A stretch of 64,000 nt of DNA. Origin: Chamaelirium japonicum. Taxonomy: Eukaryota > Streptophyta > Magnoliopsida > Liliales > Melanthiaceae. The stretch spans positions 317,501-381,500 of the forward strand of contig CANTAL010000002.1 in the NCBI GenBank assembly GCA_947650365.1, given 5' to 3'. The position numbers and the translations under genes were made by a program. Positions 26,878-37,380 of the stretch are shown piece by piece; position 1 is the stretch's first letter, and every line of letters starts with the position of its first letter. Under the pieces are notes generated by a model that saw only the letters and a program-made list of their open reading frames with translations, did no database searches and was not told the DNA's origin.

Positions 26878-27194
26878 GGTCGGTTGGGCTCGATATGTTC
26901 ATGCTGATAACGTGTTTTGAGATAGGAGAAAGGGAGAACCATCAAACATGCCCCACCCTATAGGGGTCGTATATTATTTATAGGGTAAGCTAACTTAAGG
27001 CCTAAACAATCTATGGGAAAAAGAAACGAAGACAGAAGAGAGAAGAAAATGTAGAGAGAAACGAAGATATAAGAGAGAGAAGAAGAAAAATGAGAACAAA
27101 GAGATAAACGAAGAGAGAAGACAGAAAAAGTCTTGCTTTACTCTATTCGTCACGGATATAGGTGTAAAGTAAGAAGGAATCTAAATTCCAAAAC
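26878..27194. repeat. Array block after the left Cassandra array
   Basis: Family sequence resumes abruptly with GGTCGGTTGGGCTCGATATG, the continuation expected after the TTTTCTTATGACT found before the Cassandra array. The array therefore sits inside one family copy. No gene is present. Confidence 0.75.
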
Positions 27195-28400
27195 TCCACT
27201 TCTCAATAGTATCATCTCAACGTTATTATGATTATCATAGTAATGTTACTATAATTATTTATTTAATTATTAAATAATTTAATAATTATATAATTTATTA
27301 ATTAAGTTTTTAGTAAAATAATTAATTAATTTAATTATTTAATTATCTAGTTATTTAATTATTTTTTTAATATTAACAATATAAAGTAAACTAATTAAAT
27401 GAATATTGAGAGAGAAGAGATAAGAAGTCCTGCCTAGTCCATTCGCCACGGGTATAGGTATGAAGTAAGTAGGAATCTAAATTTTAAAACTCCATAGAAA
27501 AGAGAAAAGAAGAAAGAAGAGAACAAAGAGATAAATAAAGAAAGAAGAAGTCAAGCTCCAGTTCATTGGCCACGGATATAGGTGTGAAGTAAGAAGGAAT
27601 CTAAATTTCAAAAACTCCACTTTACAATAATTTATTTTATTAAGATAATTCAATAACTATTTATACTATAATAATTATATTTAATTAATTATTTTACTAA
27701 AAACTTAATTATTAAATTATTAAATTATTTAAAATATTTAATAAATAAATAAATGGTTAATTTAATTAAAAAAATTATTGTAATATTACTATGATAATCA
27801 TAATAACTTCGAGATGATACTATTGCGAAGTGGAGTTTTGGAATTTAGATTCCTTCTTACGTCACACCTATACCCGTGGCTAATAGACTGGAGCAGGACT
27901 TCTTCTCTCTTCTCTCTTCATTTATCTTTATGTTATCTTCTCTCTTCTTCTCTCTTTTCTGTTTTTGTTTCTCTCTCTGTTTTTTTTTCTCTTCTTCTCT
28001 CTCTTCTGTGGAGTTTTGGAATTTAGATTTCTTCCTACTTCATACCTATACTCGTGGCTAATTGATTGGAATAGGACTTCTTCTCTCTTCTCTCTTTATT
28101 TATCTCTTCGTTCTCTTCTTTTTTTTTCTCTTTCTTCTATGGAATTTTGCAATTTATATTCCATCGTACTTCACACCTATACCCATAGCGAATGGACTGG
28201 AGCAGGACTTCTTTTCTCTTCTCTATTAATATATATTTAATTAGTTTATTTTATATTGTTAATACTAAAAAAATAATTAAATAACTAGTTAATTGAATTT
28301 TTAAATAAATTCAAATTATTTAAATATCTCTTATATTATTTATTAAATTAAATTATTAATAACGTGTTTAATAAATTTTATTTAATTTAAGCTCGTCATA
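27195..28400. repeat. Small palindrome in the central spacer
   Basis: The arm at about 27,195-27,460 (AT module, then TAATATTAACAATATAAAG, then family sequence) is repeated in reverse complement at about 28,180-28,330 (CTTTATATTGTTAATACT-like, starting from the family side). The centre is near 27.8 kb. In between are further family copies and an AT module with TTACTATGATAATCATAATA at 27,627-27,830. No gene. Confidence 0.65.
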
Positions 28401-30309
28401 TTTATGTCTCCGTTCTCTTCTCTCTTTCTTCCATCTCACAATACGTTATCAGCACGAATATGTCGAGCCCAGCGGACCAGTCGCAAGAAAACGGAGAGAG
28501 AAATAAAGACAGAAGTGAACTTTTGGAATTTAGATTCCTTCTTACTTCACATCTATACTCGTGGTCAATGGAATAGAATAGGAGTTCTTCTCTCTTCTAT
28601 GTTCGTCTATCTCTCCGTTCTTTTCTTTTTTCTTCTCTCTCTTCTGTCTTCGTTTTTCTCTCCGTTCTCTTTTCTTTCTTTTTCTCTCTCTTCTGTGGAG
28701 TTTTGGAATTTAGATTCCTTCTTACTTCATACCTATATCCGTGTGAAGTATAGGTGTAAAGTAAAAAGGAATCTAAATTCCAAAACTTTACTTCTGTCTT
28801 TATTTCTTTCTCTGTTTTCTTATGACTAATCGGTTGGGCTCGATTTGTTCGTACTGATAACGTGTTGTGAGATGTGAGAAAGAGAGAGTCGTTAAACGTG
28901 TGCTACCATAAAAGGGTCATATAAATACTGAGAAGTAAAGTTTTGGAATTTAGATTCCTTCTTACTTTTCTTTTCTCTTTTCTTCTCTCTTCTCACAATA
29001 TATTATCAGCACAAACATGGCGAGCCCAGCCAACCAGTCACAAGAAAATAGAGAGAGAAACGAAGATAGAAGAGAGAGAATAAGAGAGAAGGAACAGAGA
29101 GATAAACGAAGATAGAAGAGAGAAGAAGTCATGTTCGAGTCCATTCGCCATGGATTTAGGTGTGAAGTAAAAAAGAATATAAATTCTAAAACTCTACTTC
29201 TGTCTTTGTTTCTCTTCCCGTTTTCTTTTGATTGGTCGACTTGGCTCAATATGTTCGTGCTGATAAAGTATTGTGAGATGGGAGAAAGAGAGAGCCGTCA
29301 AACATGCCCCACTCTACAGGGGTCATATATTATTTATAGGGTAGGCCTAAGCAATCTATAGGAAACCCAAATCCATGAGAGAGATCCGACGGTGGACAGC
29401 CATCCTTCTTACTTCACACTTATACTTGTGGCGAATGGACTCGAGTATGACTTCTTCTCTCTTCTATCTTTGTTTATCTCTCTGTTTTCTTATATATTCT
29501 TCTTTTTTTTCTGTCTTCGTTTATCTCTTCACTCTCTTCTCTCTTTTTCTCTCTTATATGTCTTTGTTTTTCTTTTTGTTTTTTTATAACTGGTCAGTTG
29601 GGCTCGACATATTCGTGCTAATAACGTGTTGTGAGGTGGGAGAAAGTGAGAAGAGAACAGAAAGATAAACACAGAGAGAATTGTTAAATATTAAATTATC
29701 TTACAATACATCATCAGTACGAACATATCGAAGAAAGAAGAGAGAAGAGAGAAGAGGGAAGAGAGAAGAAGTCCTGCAATCAATTAATCAGAATTTAAAT
29801 AACTCTTATAAATAATATTCATACCTAATCCATATTTATATCTCTTCTACCTACAATCAATTAAATATAGGTCTTTTTTCTTCTAGTTTTCTTCATTCAC
29901 CTCAATGTTATAATTAGTTAAGTAATCATATATCATAATAATGCTACTATAATTTTTCTAATTAAGTTAATCATTAAATTAAAATAAAGAGAGAAGAGAA
30001 TTTAATATGATAATCATAATAACATTGAGATAATACTATTGAGAAGTGGAGTTTTGGAATTTAGATTCCTTCTTACTTCATACCTATAACCGTGGCCAAT
30101 GGACTGGAGCAGAAGTTCTTATCTCTTCGTTTATCTCTCCGTTCTCTTCTATCTTCTTCAATCTCTTCTGTCTTCGTTTCTCTCTCCGTTTTCTTGTGAC
30201 TAGTCGGCTGGGCTCGATATGTTCGTGCTGAAACGCATTGTGAGATAGAAGATTGCTTATTTATTTTATTTATAGACTGGAGCAGGACTTATCCTCTCTT
30301 TTCTCTTTA
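28401..30309. repeat. Array block in the central spacer
   Basis: Family copies occur on both strands. The ORF of 141 codons at 28,404-28,829 reads through a leader and two CT-tract modules and is judged a by-product of the repeat. A segment at about 29,776-29,940 does not look like the family and I cannot assign it. A small AT module in minus orientation lies at 29,930-30,030. The phrase GATCCGACGGTGGACAGCC at about 29,385 is a core border joined directly to an ordinary family copy. Confidence 0.7.
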
Positions 30310-31060
30310 TTTATAATTTAATTAAAAAAGAATAATCTCAATGTTATTATGATTATCATAGTAATGTTACTATAATTGTTTTAATTAAATTATTTATTTA
30401 TTAAATTATTTAATAATTTAAATAATTTTAATAATTTAAATAATTTAATTATTAAGTATTTAGTAAAATAATTTATTTAATATTGAATAGATAATTTATT
30501 TAAATAATATACGAAGAAATATTATGGAAACCCTATTTATTAAGTATCATAGTTTAATTATTTTAAATTATAGTTATATTACTATGATAATCATTATTTC
30601 TTTAATTAGTTATTTAAATCATCTCAACGTTATTATGATTATAAAAAAATATTTTTTTAATTAAATTATTTATTTGTTTAAGTAAATAATCTATTTAATA
30701 TATTTCTTCACTAAATAAAATTTTAATTAAAAATAAATAATAGTTAAAGAAATAATTAATAAAATGAATTAATAAATTAATTAAATAATTAAATAATTAT
30801 TTCTTTATTTAATAATTTAAATAATTAAATAGTTACCTAATTAAATTATTTAATAATATAATAATAATAAATAAGTAAAATAATAAATTTAATTAAATAA
30901 CTAGATAATTCAATAATTGAGTAAATTAATTATTTGACTAAAAACTTAATTATTTAAATTATTAAATTATTTTAAATATTTAATAATTAAATAAATAATT
31001 AATTTAATTAAAAAAATATAGTAATATTACTATGATAATCATAATAATGTAGAGATGACT
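30310..31060. repeat. AT-rich block with inverted ends
   Basis: An AT-rich block that starts with CAATGTTATTATGATTATCA and ends with the complement-like TACTATGATAATCATAATAA, so its ends are inverted repeats. A second pair of the same motif lies inside it, near 30,585 and 30,620-30,640. It may be two AT cores joined head to head. No coding capacity is visible. Confidence 0.65.
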
Positions 31061-31201
31061 GGTCAATCCTAATTATCTATAGGGTAAGCTTACTTAGGGC
31101 CTAAGCAATCTATGGGAAACCCTAATCAAGGGGAGAGATCTGACGATGGATAGTGATCCGATAATTAGAGAGAGAAGAAGAGAGAAGAGAGAAGACGTCC
31201 T
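31061..31201. repeat. Short array remnant before the right Cassandra array
   Basis: This carries the complement of the TATA-side module (TAGGGTAAGCTTACTTAGGG) and a GATCTGACGATGGATAGTG core border, followed by GA-tract sequence running directly into the Cassandra LTR at 31,202. No gene. Confidence 0.7.
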
Positions 31202-32920
31202 TGTGATGACCAAGATCCAATAGGCCAATAGCCAAGAGCCAAGACTCCTGAGGCGAGAATGCCAAGATGGATGAGGTGAGGTGTACAAGGCCATGAGTTA
31301 GCCCCACATCGTCTGGAGAGAAGGAGATCCTGAGCTACTTATATAATTTTCCCTCCCAAACATAGAAGACGCATTCTAGGTGGTTCGATGGTAACCATGC
31401 TAGTGCAAAACCTTGAGGTTGAGGGTTCAAGTACCCAAGAGATCAATAAAGGACAATATCTTGTGTTTGGGGGCTCACCACCTTTTCTGCCAAGACGCGT
31501 TTTAAAACCGTGCGCCGCTACGGAATTCGTAAGAACTCCGTAGTTAAGCGTGCTCGGGCGAGAGTAGTACCAGGATGGGTGACCACCCTGGGAAGTTCTC
31601 GTACGGGCACGGGCAAAGCGGACAAAATCTTGTGTGTTTGGGGCGGATGTTACAAAATGGTATCAGAGCCGGTTCTCCTCGCTATGGGGGGGGTCTAACC
31701 CTACACGAGGACGTGTAGCCCTGAGGGGGGTGGATTGTGACGACCAAGATCCAATAGGCCAATAGCCAAGAGCCAAGACTCCTGAGGCGGGAATGCCAAG
31801 ATGGATGAGGTGAGGTGAGGTGAGGTGAGGTGTACAAGGCCATGAGTTAGCCCCACATCGCCTGGAGAGAAGGAGATCCTGAGCTACTTATATAATTTCC
31901 CCTCCCAAACATAGAAGACGCGTTTTAAAACCGTGCGCCGCTACGGAATTCGTAAGAACTCCGTAGTTAAGCGTGCTCGGGCGAGAGTAGTACCAGGATG
32001 GGTGACCTCCCTGGGAAGTTCTCGTGCGGGCACGGGCAAAGCAGACAAAATCTTGTGTGTTTGGGGCGGATGTTACAAAATGGTATCAGAGCCGGTTCTC
32101 CTCGCTATGGGGGGGTCTAACCCTACACGAGGACGTGTAGCCCTAAGGGGGGTGGATTGTGACGACCAAGATCCAATAGGCCAATAGCCAAGAGCCAAGA
32201 CTCCTGAGGCGAGAATGCCATGATGGATGAGGTGAGGTGAGGTGAGGTGAGGTGTACAAGGCCATGAGTTAGCCCCACATCGCCTGGAGAGAAGGAGATC
32301 CTGAGCTACTTATATAATTTCTCCTCCCAAATATAGAAGACGCATTTTAAAACCGTGCGCCGCTACGGAATTCGTAAGAACTCCGTAGTTAAGCATGCTC
32401 GGGCGAGAGTAGTACCAGGATGGGTGACCTCCTGGGAAGTTCTCGTGCAGGCACGGGCAAAGCGGACAAAATCTTGTGTGTTTGGGGCGGATGTTACAAA
32501 ATGGTATCAGAGCCGGTTCTCCTCGGGATGGGGGGGTCTAACCCTACACGAGGACGTGTAGCCATAAGGGGGGTGGATTGTGACGACCAAGATCCAATAG
32601 GCCAATAGCCAAGAGCCAAGACTCCTGAGGCGAGAATGCCAAGATGGATGAGGTGAGGTGAGGTGAGGTGAGGTGTACAAGGCCATGAGTTAGCCCCACA
32701 TCGCCTGGAGAGAAGGAGATCCTGAGCTACTTATATAATTTCCCCTCCCAAACATAGAAGACGCGTTTTAAAACCGTGCGCCGCTACGGAATTCGTAAGA
32801 ACTCCGTAGTTAAGCGTGCTCGGGCGAGAGTAGTACTAGGATGGGTGACCACCCTGGGAAGTTCTCGTACGGGCACGGGCAGAGCGGACAATATCTTATG
32901 TGTTTGGGGCGGATGTTACA
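31202..32920 (+). mobile_element. Cassandra TRIM, tandem array of four LTRs and three internal regions
   Basis: Same element as at 25.7 kb and in the same direction, although the surrounding arms are inverted. The LTRs are 31,202-31,654 (enlarged by a SINE), 31,736-32,077, 32,158-32,498 and 32,579-32,920. The internal regions of 80-81 bp carry the initiator tRNA-Met primer site and a purine tract. The third LTR and its following internal region share variants (AAGCATGCTC, GTGACCTCCTGGG, GCCATAAGG) with the first LTR and internal region of the left array. The two arrays therefore probably descend from one tandem array and not from separate insertions. The right end of this array is also the inner end of the right palindrome arm. 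Confidence 0.93.
31373..31491 (+). mobile_element. Short tRNA-derived SINE inside a Cassandra LTR
   Basis: A 119-bp insertion is flanked by the 7-bp duplication AAGACGC (31,366-31,372 and 31,492-31,498). Without the SINE and one duplication the LTR returns to 327 bp, a normal length in this array. A pol III box A-like TGGTTCGATGG lies at 31,381-31,391 and a box B-like GGTTCAAGTACC at 31,424-31,435, about 43 bp downstream, as in tRNA-derived SINEs. The 3' end (CACCACCTTTTCTGCC) has no poly-A tail. I do not recognise the family. Confidence 0.8.
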
Positions 32921-35900
32921 AGAAGTCCTGCTCCAATCCATTCGCCATGGTATAGGTGTGAAGTAAGAAGAAATCTAAATTAAAAAACACCACTTCTGTC
33001 TTTGTTTCTCTCTACGTTTTCTTGGGACAGGTCGGTTGGGCTTGATATATTCGTGCTAATAACGTGTTGTGAGATAGGACAAAGAGAGACCCGTCAAACA
33101 TGCCCCACCATAAAGGGGTCGTATAAATATTAAGAAGTGGAGTTTTAGAATTTAGATTCCTACTTACTTCGCACCTATACTCGTGGCCAATGGACTGGAG
33201 TAGTGCTTCTTCTCTCTTCTCTCTTTATTTATCTCTCTGTTCTCTTCTCTATTCTTCTCTCTCTTCTGTCTTTGTTTCACTCTCTGTTTTTTTGCGACTG
33301 GTCGGCTGGGCTTGACATGTTCATGCTGATTACGTGTTGTGAGGAAAGAGAAGAAGAGAGAATAAAGAAGAAGTCAAAAACTCCACTTCTTAATAATATA
33401 ATTAAATCTCCACATTCTCTTCTTTCTTCTCCCATGGATTAGGGTTTTCCATAGATTGCTTAGGCCCTAAGTAAACTTACCCTATAAATAATATATGATC
33501 CTTTTAGGGTGGGTCATATTTGATGGCTCTCTCTTTCTCCTATCTCATAACACGTTATCAGTACGAACATGTCGAGCCCAACCGACCAGTAGCAAGAAAA
33601 CGGAGAGAGAAACAAAGACAGAGGAGAGAGAAGAGAACAGAGATATAAACGAAGATATAAGAGGGAAGAAGACCTACTCCAGTCCATTGGCCACGGGTAT
33701 AGGAATGAAGTAAGAAGGAATCTAAATTCTAAAACTCCACTTCTTAATAATATAATTAAATCTCACTATTCTCTTCTCTTTTTTCCTGTGGATTAAGGTT
33801 TCTCATAGATTGCATAGGCCCAAGGTAAGCATACCCTATAAATAATATACAACCCCTTTAGGGTGGAGCACGTTTGATGGTGCTCACTTTCTTCTATCTC
33901 ATAATACATTATCAGCACGAATATGTCGAGCCCAACCAACCAATTACAAGAAAACAGAGAGAGAAATAAAGACAAAAGAGAGAGATGAAAAGAGAAGAGA
34001 ACGAAGAGATAAATAAAGAGAGAAGAGAGAAGAGAGAAGAAGTCCTGCTCCAGTCCATTGGCCACAAGTATAGGTGTGAAGTAAGAAGGAATCTAAATTC
34101 CAAAACTCCATAGAAGAGAGAGAAGTAGAGAGAAAAGAATAGAGAGGTAAATAAAGAGAGAAAATAGAAGAAGTCCTACTCTAGTCCATTGGCCACGAGT
34201 ATAGGTGTGAAGTAAGAAGGAATCTAAATTCCAAAACTCCACTTCTGTCTTTGTTTCTCTCTCTATTTTCTTACGACTGGTCGGATGGGCTCGACATGTT
34301 CGTGCTGATAACGTATTATGAGATGGGAGAAAAAGAAAGTCATCAAACGTGCCCTACCCTAAAGGGGTCATATATTATTTATAGGGTAAGCTTACTTAGG
34401 GCCTAACCAATCTATGAGAAACCCAAATCCATAGGAGAAGATAAAAGAGAACGAAGAAATAAACGAAGATAGAAGAGAGTTGAAGTCCTGCTCCAATCCA
34501 TTAGCTACCTGTATAGGTGTAAAGTTAGAAGGAATCTATATTCCAAAACTCTACTTTTGTCTTTATTTCTCTCTCTATTTTTTTATGACTGGTCGGCTGG
34601 GCTTGACATGTTCGTGCTGATAATGTGTTGTGAGATGGTAGAAAGGGAGAGCCGTCAAACGTTCCCAACCCTAAGAGGGTCGTATATTATTTAAAAAGTA
34701 AGATTACTTAGGGCCTAAGCAATCTATAGGAAACCCTAATCTATATGAGAGATAAAGAAGAGAACAAAGAAGTTTAATTATATTATTAAGAAATGGAGTT
34801 TTGGAATTTAGGTTCCTTCTTACTTTGTACCTATACCCATGGTAAATGGACATGAGCAGGACTTCTTCTCTCTTCGTTTATCTCTCTGTTCTCTTCTCTA
34901 TTTATTTATCTCTCTGTTCTCTTCTCTCTTCTCACAACATGTTATCAGTATGAACATGTCAACCCCAACCGACCAGTCGCAATAAAACAGAGAGAGAAAC
35001 AAAGACAGAAGAGAGAAAAAAACGGAGAGATAAATGATATAAGAAGAGAGAAGAGAGAAGAGAGAAGAAGACCTGCTCCAGTGCATTGGCCACGGGTATA
35101 GGTATGATGTAAAAAGGAATCTAAAATCCAATATTCCACTTCTCAATATTTATATGATCCCTTTAAAGTAGGGCATGTTTGATGGCTTTCTTTTCGACTC
35201 ATCTCACAATACATTATCAGCACAATCATTTCGAGCTCAACCGATAAGTCACAAGAAAATGGAGAGATAAACGAAGACAGAAAAGATAGAATAAGAGATC
35301 AGAGAGATAAACAAAGAGAGAAGAGAGAAGAAATCCAGCTCTATTCTATTGTCCACGGGTATATAGGTGAAGTCAGAAAAAATCTGACAATGTGTTGTAA
35401 GATGGGAGAAAGAGAGAGCTGTCAAACGTGCCCCATCCAAAAGGGGTCGTATATTATTTGTGGTGTAAGCTTACTTAGTGCCTAAGAAATCTATGGGAAA
35501 CCCTAATCCATGGGAGAAGAGAGAAGAGAATGGAGAAATTATAATTATATTATTGAGAAGTAGAGTTTTAGAATTTAGATTCCTTCTTACTTCATACCTA
35601 TACCCATGGCGAATGGATTGGAGCAGGACTTCTTCTCTCTTCGTTTATCTTTCTATTATCTTCTCTTTTCTCAAAATACGTTATCAGCATGAACATATCG
35701 AGCCCAGTCGACCAGTCACAAGAAAACAAAGAGAAAAACGAAGATAGAAGAGAGAGAGAGAAACAAAGACAAAAGAGAGAGAAGAAAAGGGAATAAATAA
35801 AGAAAGAAGAGAGAAGAAGTATTGGTCCAGTCCATTGACCATGGGTAAAGGTGTGAAGTAGAAAGGAATGTGAATTCCAAAACTCCACAGAAGATTAAAA

Positions 35901-37134
35901 ATAATAGAGAAGAGAACAGAGAGATAAATGAAGAGAGAAGTGAGAAGAAGACCTACTCTAGTTCATTATCCACAGTCGGATCTTTCTTTTGGAATAGGGT
36001 TTCTCATAGATTGCTTAAGCCCTAAGTAAGCTTACCATATAAATAATATAAAGGATGGGGCACATATGAGGGCTCTCTCGTTATCCCATCTTACAACACA
36101 TTATCAGTATGAACATATCGAGCCCAACTGTTAAATAATTAATTTATCTCTCCGTTCTCTTCTCTCTTCTCTCTTCTCATAACACGTTATCAGCATGAAC
36201 ATGTCAAGCCTAGTCGACCAGTTACAAGAAAACAGAGAGAGAAATAAAGACAGAAGAGAGAGAAGAAAAGAAAAGAGAACGAAGAAATAAACAAACAGAG
36301 AAGAGAGGAGAAGTCCAGCTCCAGGCCATTGGTCATGGGTATAGCTGTGAAGTAAGAAGGAATCTAAATTCCAAAACTCCACTTCTCAATATTTATACGA
36401 CCCCTTTAGGGTGGGGCATATTTGACGGCTCTCTCTCTCTCTCTCCTATCTCACAACACATTATCAGCCCGAACATGTCGATCCCAGCCGACAAGTCACA
36501 AGAAAATAGAGAGAGAAACAAAGACAGAATAGAGAAGAGAACAGAGAGATAAAGAAAGATAGAAGGGAGAAAAAGTTCTGCTCTAGTCCAAAACTCCATA
36601 GAAGAGAGAGAAGAAATGAAAAGAGAACAAAGAGATAAATAAGGAGAGAAGAGAAAAGAAGTCCTGCTCCAGTCTATTAGCCACGGGTATAGGTGTGAAG
36701 TAAGAAGAAATCTAAAATCAAAAACTCCACTTCTGCCTTTGTTTCTCTTTCTATTTTTTTATGACTGGTCAGCTGGGCTCGACATGTTCATGCTAATAAT
36801 GTATTATGAGATAGGATAAAGAGAGACCCGTTAAGCGTGCCCCACCATAAAGGGATCGTATAAATATTGAGAAGTAAAGTTTTAGAATTTAGATTCCTTC
36901 TTAATTCACACCTATACCCGTGGCCAATGCACTGGAGCATGGCTTCTTCTCTCTTTATTTATCTCTATATTCTCTTCTCTCTTCTTCTCTCTCTTCAGTC
37001 TTTGTTTCTCTCTCCGTTTTCTTACGACAGGTCGGCTGGGCTCAACATATTCGTACTGATAATGTGTTGTGAGAAGAGAAAAGAAGAAAGAAGAAAACGG
37101 ACATATAAACAAAGAGAGAATAGAGAAGAAGTCC

Positions 37135-37366
37135 TGCTCCAGTATATTCGTCACGGGTATAGGTATGAAGTAAGAAGGAATCTAAATTCCAAAACTCCAC
37201 TTCTCAATAATATAATTAAATCTCCCCGTTCTCTTCTCTCTTCTTTTATGGATTAGGGTTTCCCATAGATTTCTTAGGCCCTAAGTAAGCTTACCCTATA
37301 AATAATATACAACCCCTTTAGGGTGGGGCACGTTTGATAGCTTGCTCTTTCTCCCATCTCATAATA
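37135..37366 (+). repeat. Representative LTR-like module of the array family
   Basis: A clean example, 232 bp. It starts TGCTCCAGT after a purine tract and contains the conserved GGAATCTAAATTCCAAAACT, then GGATTAGGGTTTCCCATAG. A TATA box TATAAATA follows at 37,297-37,304, then CCCCTTTAGGGTGGGGC and a pyrimidine-rich end CTCCCATCTCATAATA just before the primer-site-like motif. The reading as an LTR rests on this order (purine tract, TG start, TATA, CA-type end in most copies, conserved primer-site-like motif) and is an inference. Confidence 0.5.
37297..37304 (+). promoter_or_regulatory. TATA box of the array family (example)
   Basis: TATAAATA sits in a conserved frame, AAGCTTACCC before and ATATACRACCCC after. 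The same box recurs in dozens of copies on both strands, so the array is dotted with potential opposing pol II promoters. Activity is not shown by the sequence. Confidence 0.5.
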
Positions 37367-37380
37367 CGTTATCAGCACGA
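37367..37380 (+). other. Primer-site-like constant motif of the array family (example)
   Basis: CGTTATCAGCACGA follows the LTR-like module and is among the best conserved sites of the family on both strands. It is not complementary to the CCA end of a tRNA. Its complement TCGTGCTGATAACG looks like an anticodon arm with loop CTGATAA, as in an isoleucine tRNA, so priming from an internal or half tRNA is possible (inference). The downstream internal stretch to 37,498 is a leader (GAGCCCAGTCGACCAGTC) and a purine-rich tract. Confidence 0.4.

Noticed and set aside
31373-31491. A tRNA gene suggested by the box A and box B matches.
   Set aside because: No cloverleaf could be laid out by eye. The 7-bp flanking duplication and non-tRNA tail fit a SINE.
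25910-32608. Conserved ORFs starting MRRYGIRKNSVVK in the same region.
   Set aside because: They are translations of the 5S-like domain and internal region of Cassandra. Conservation comes from the repeat, not from a protein.
25788-32672. GGTGA pentanucleotide runs as an independent microsatellite.
   Set aside because: They are a variable part of the Cassandra LTR, with one to four units per copy.
25910-32875. Seven apparent 5S rRNA genes.
   Set aside because: The 5S-like part starts only within the molecule and sits inside LTRs with Cassandra ends, next to a tRNA-Met primer site and a purine tract. It is an element domain, not ribosomal DNA.
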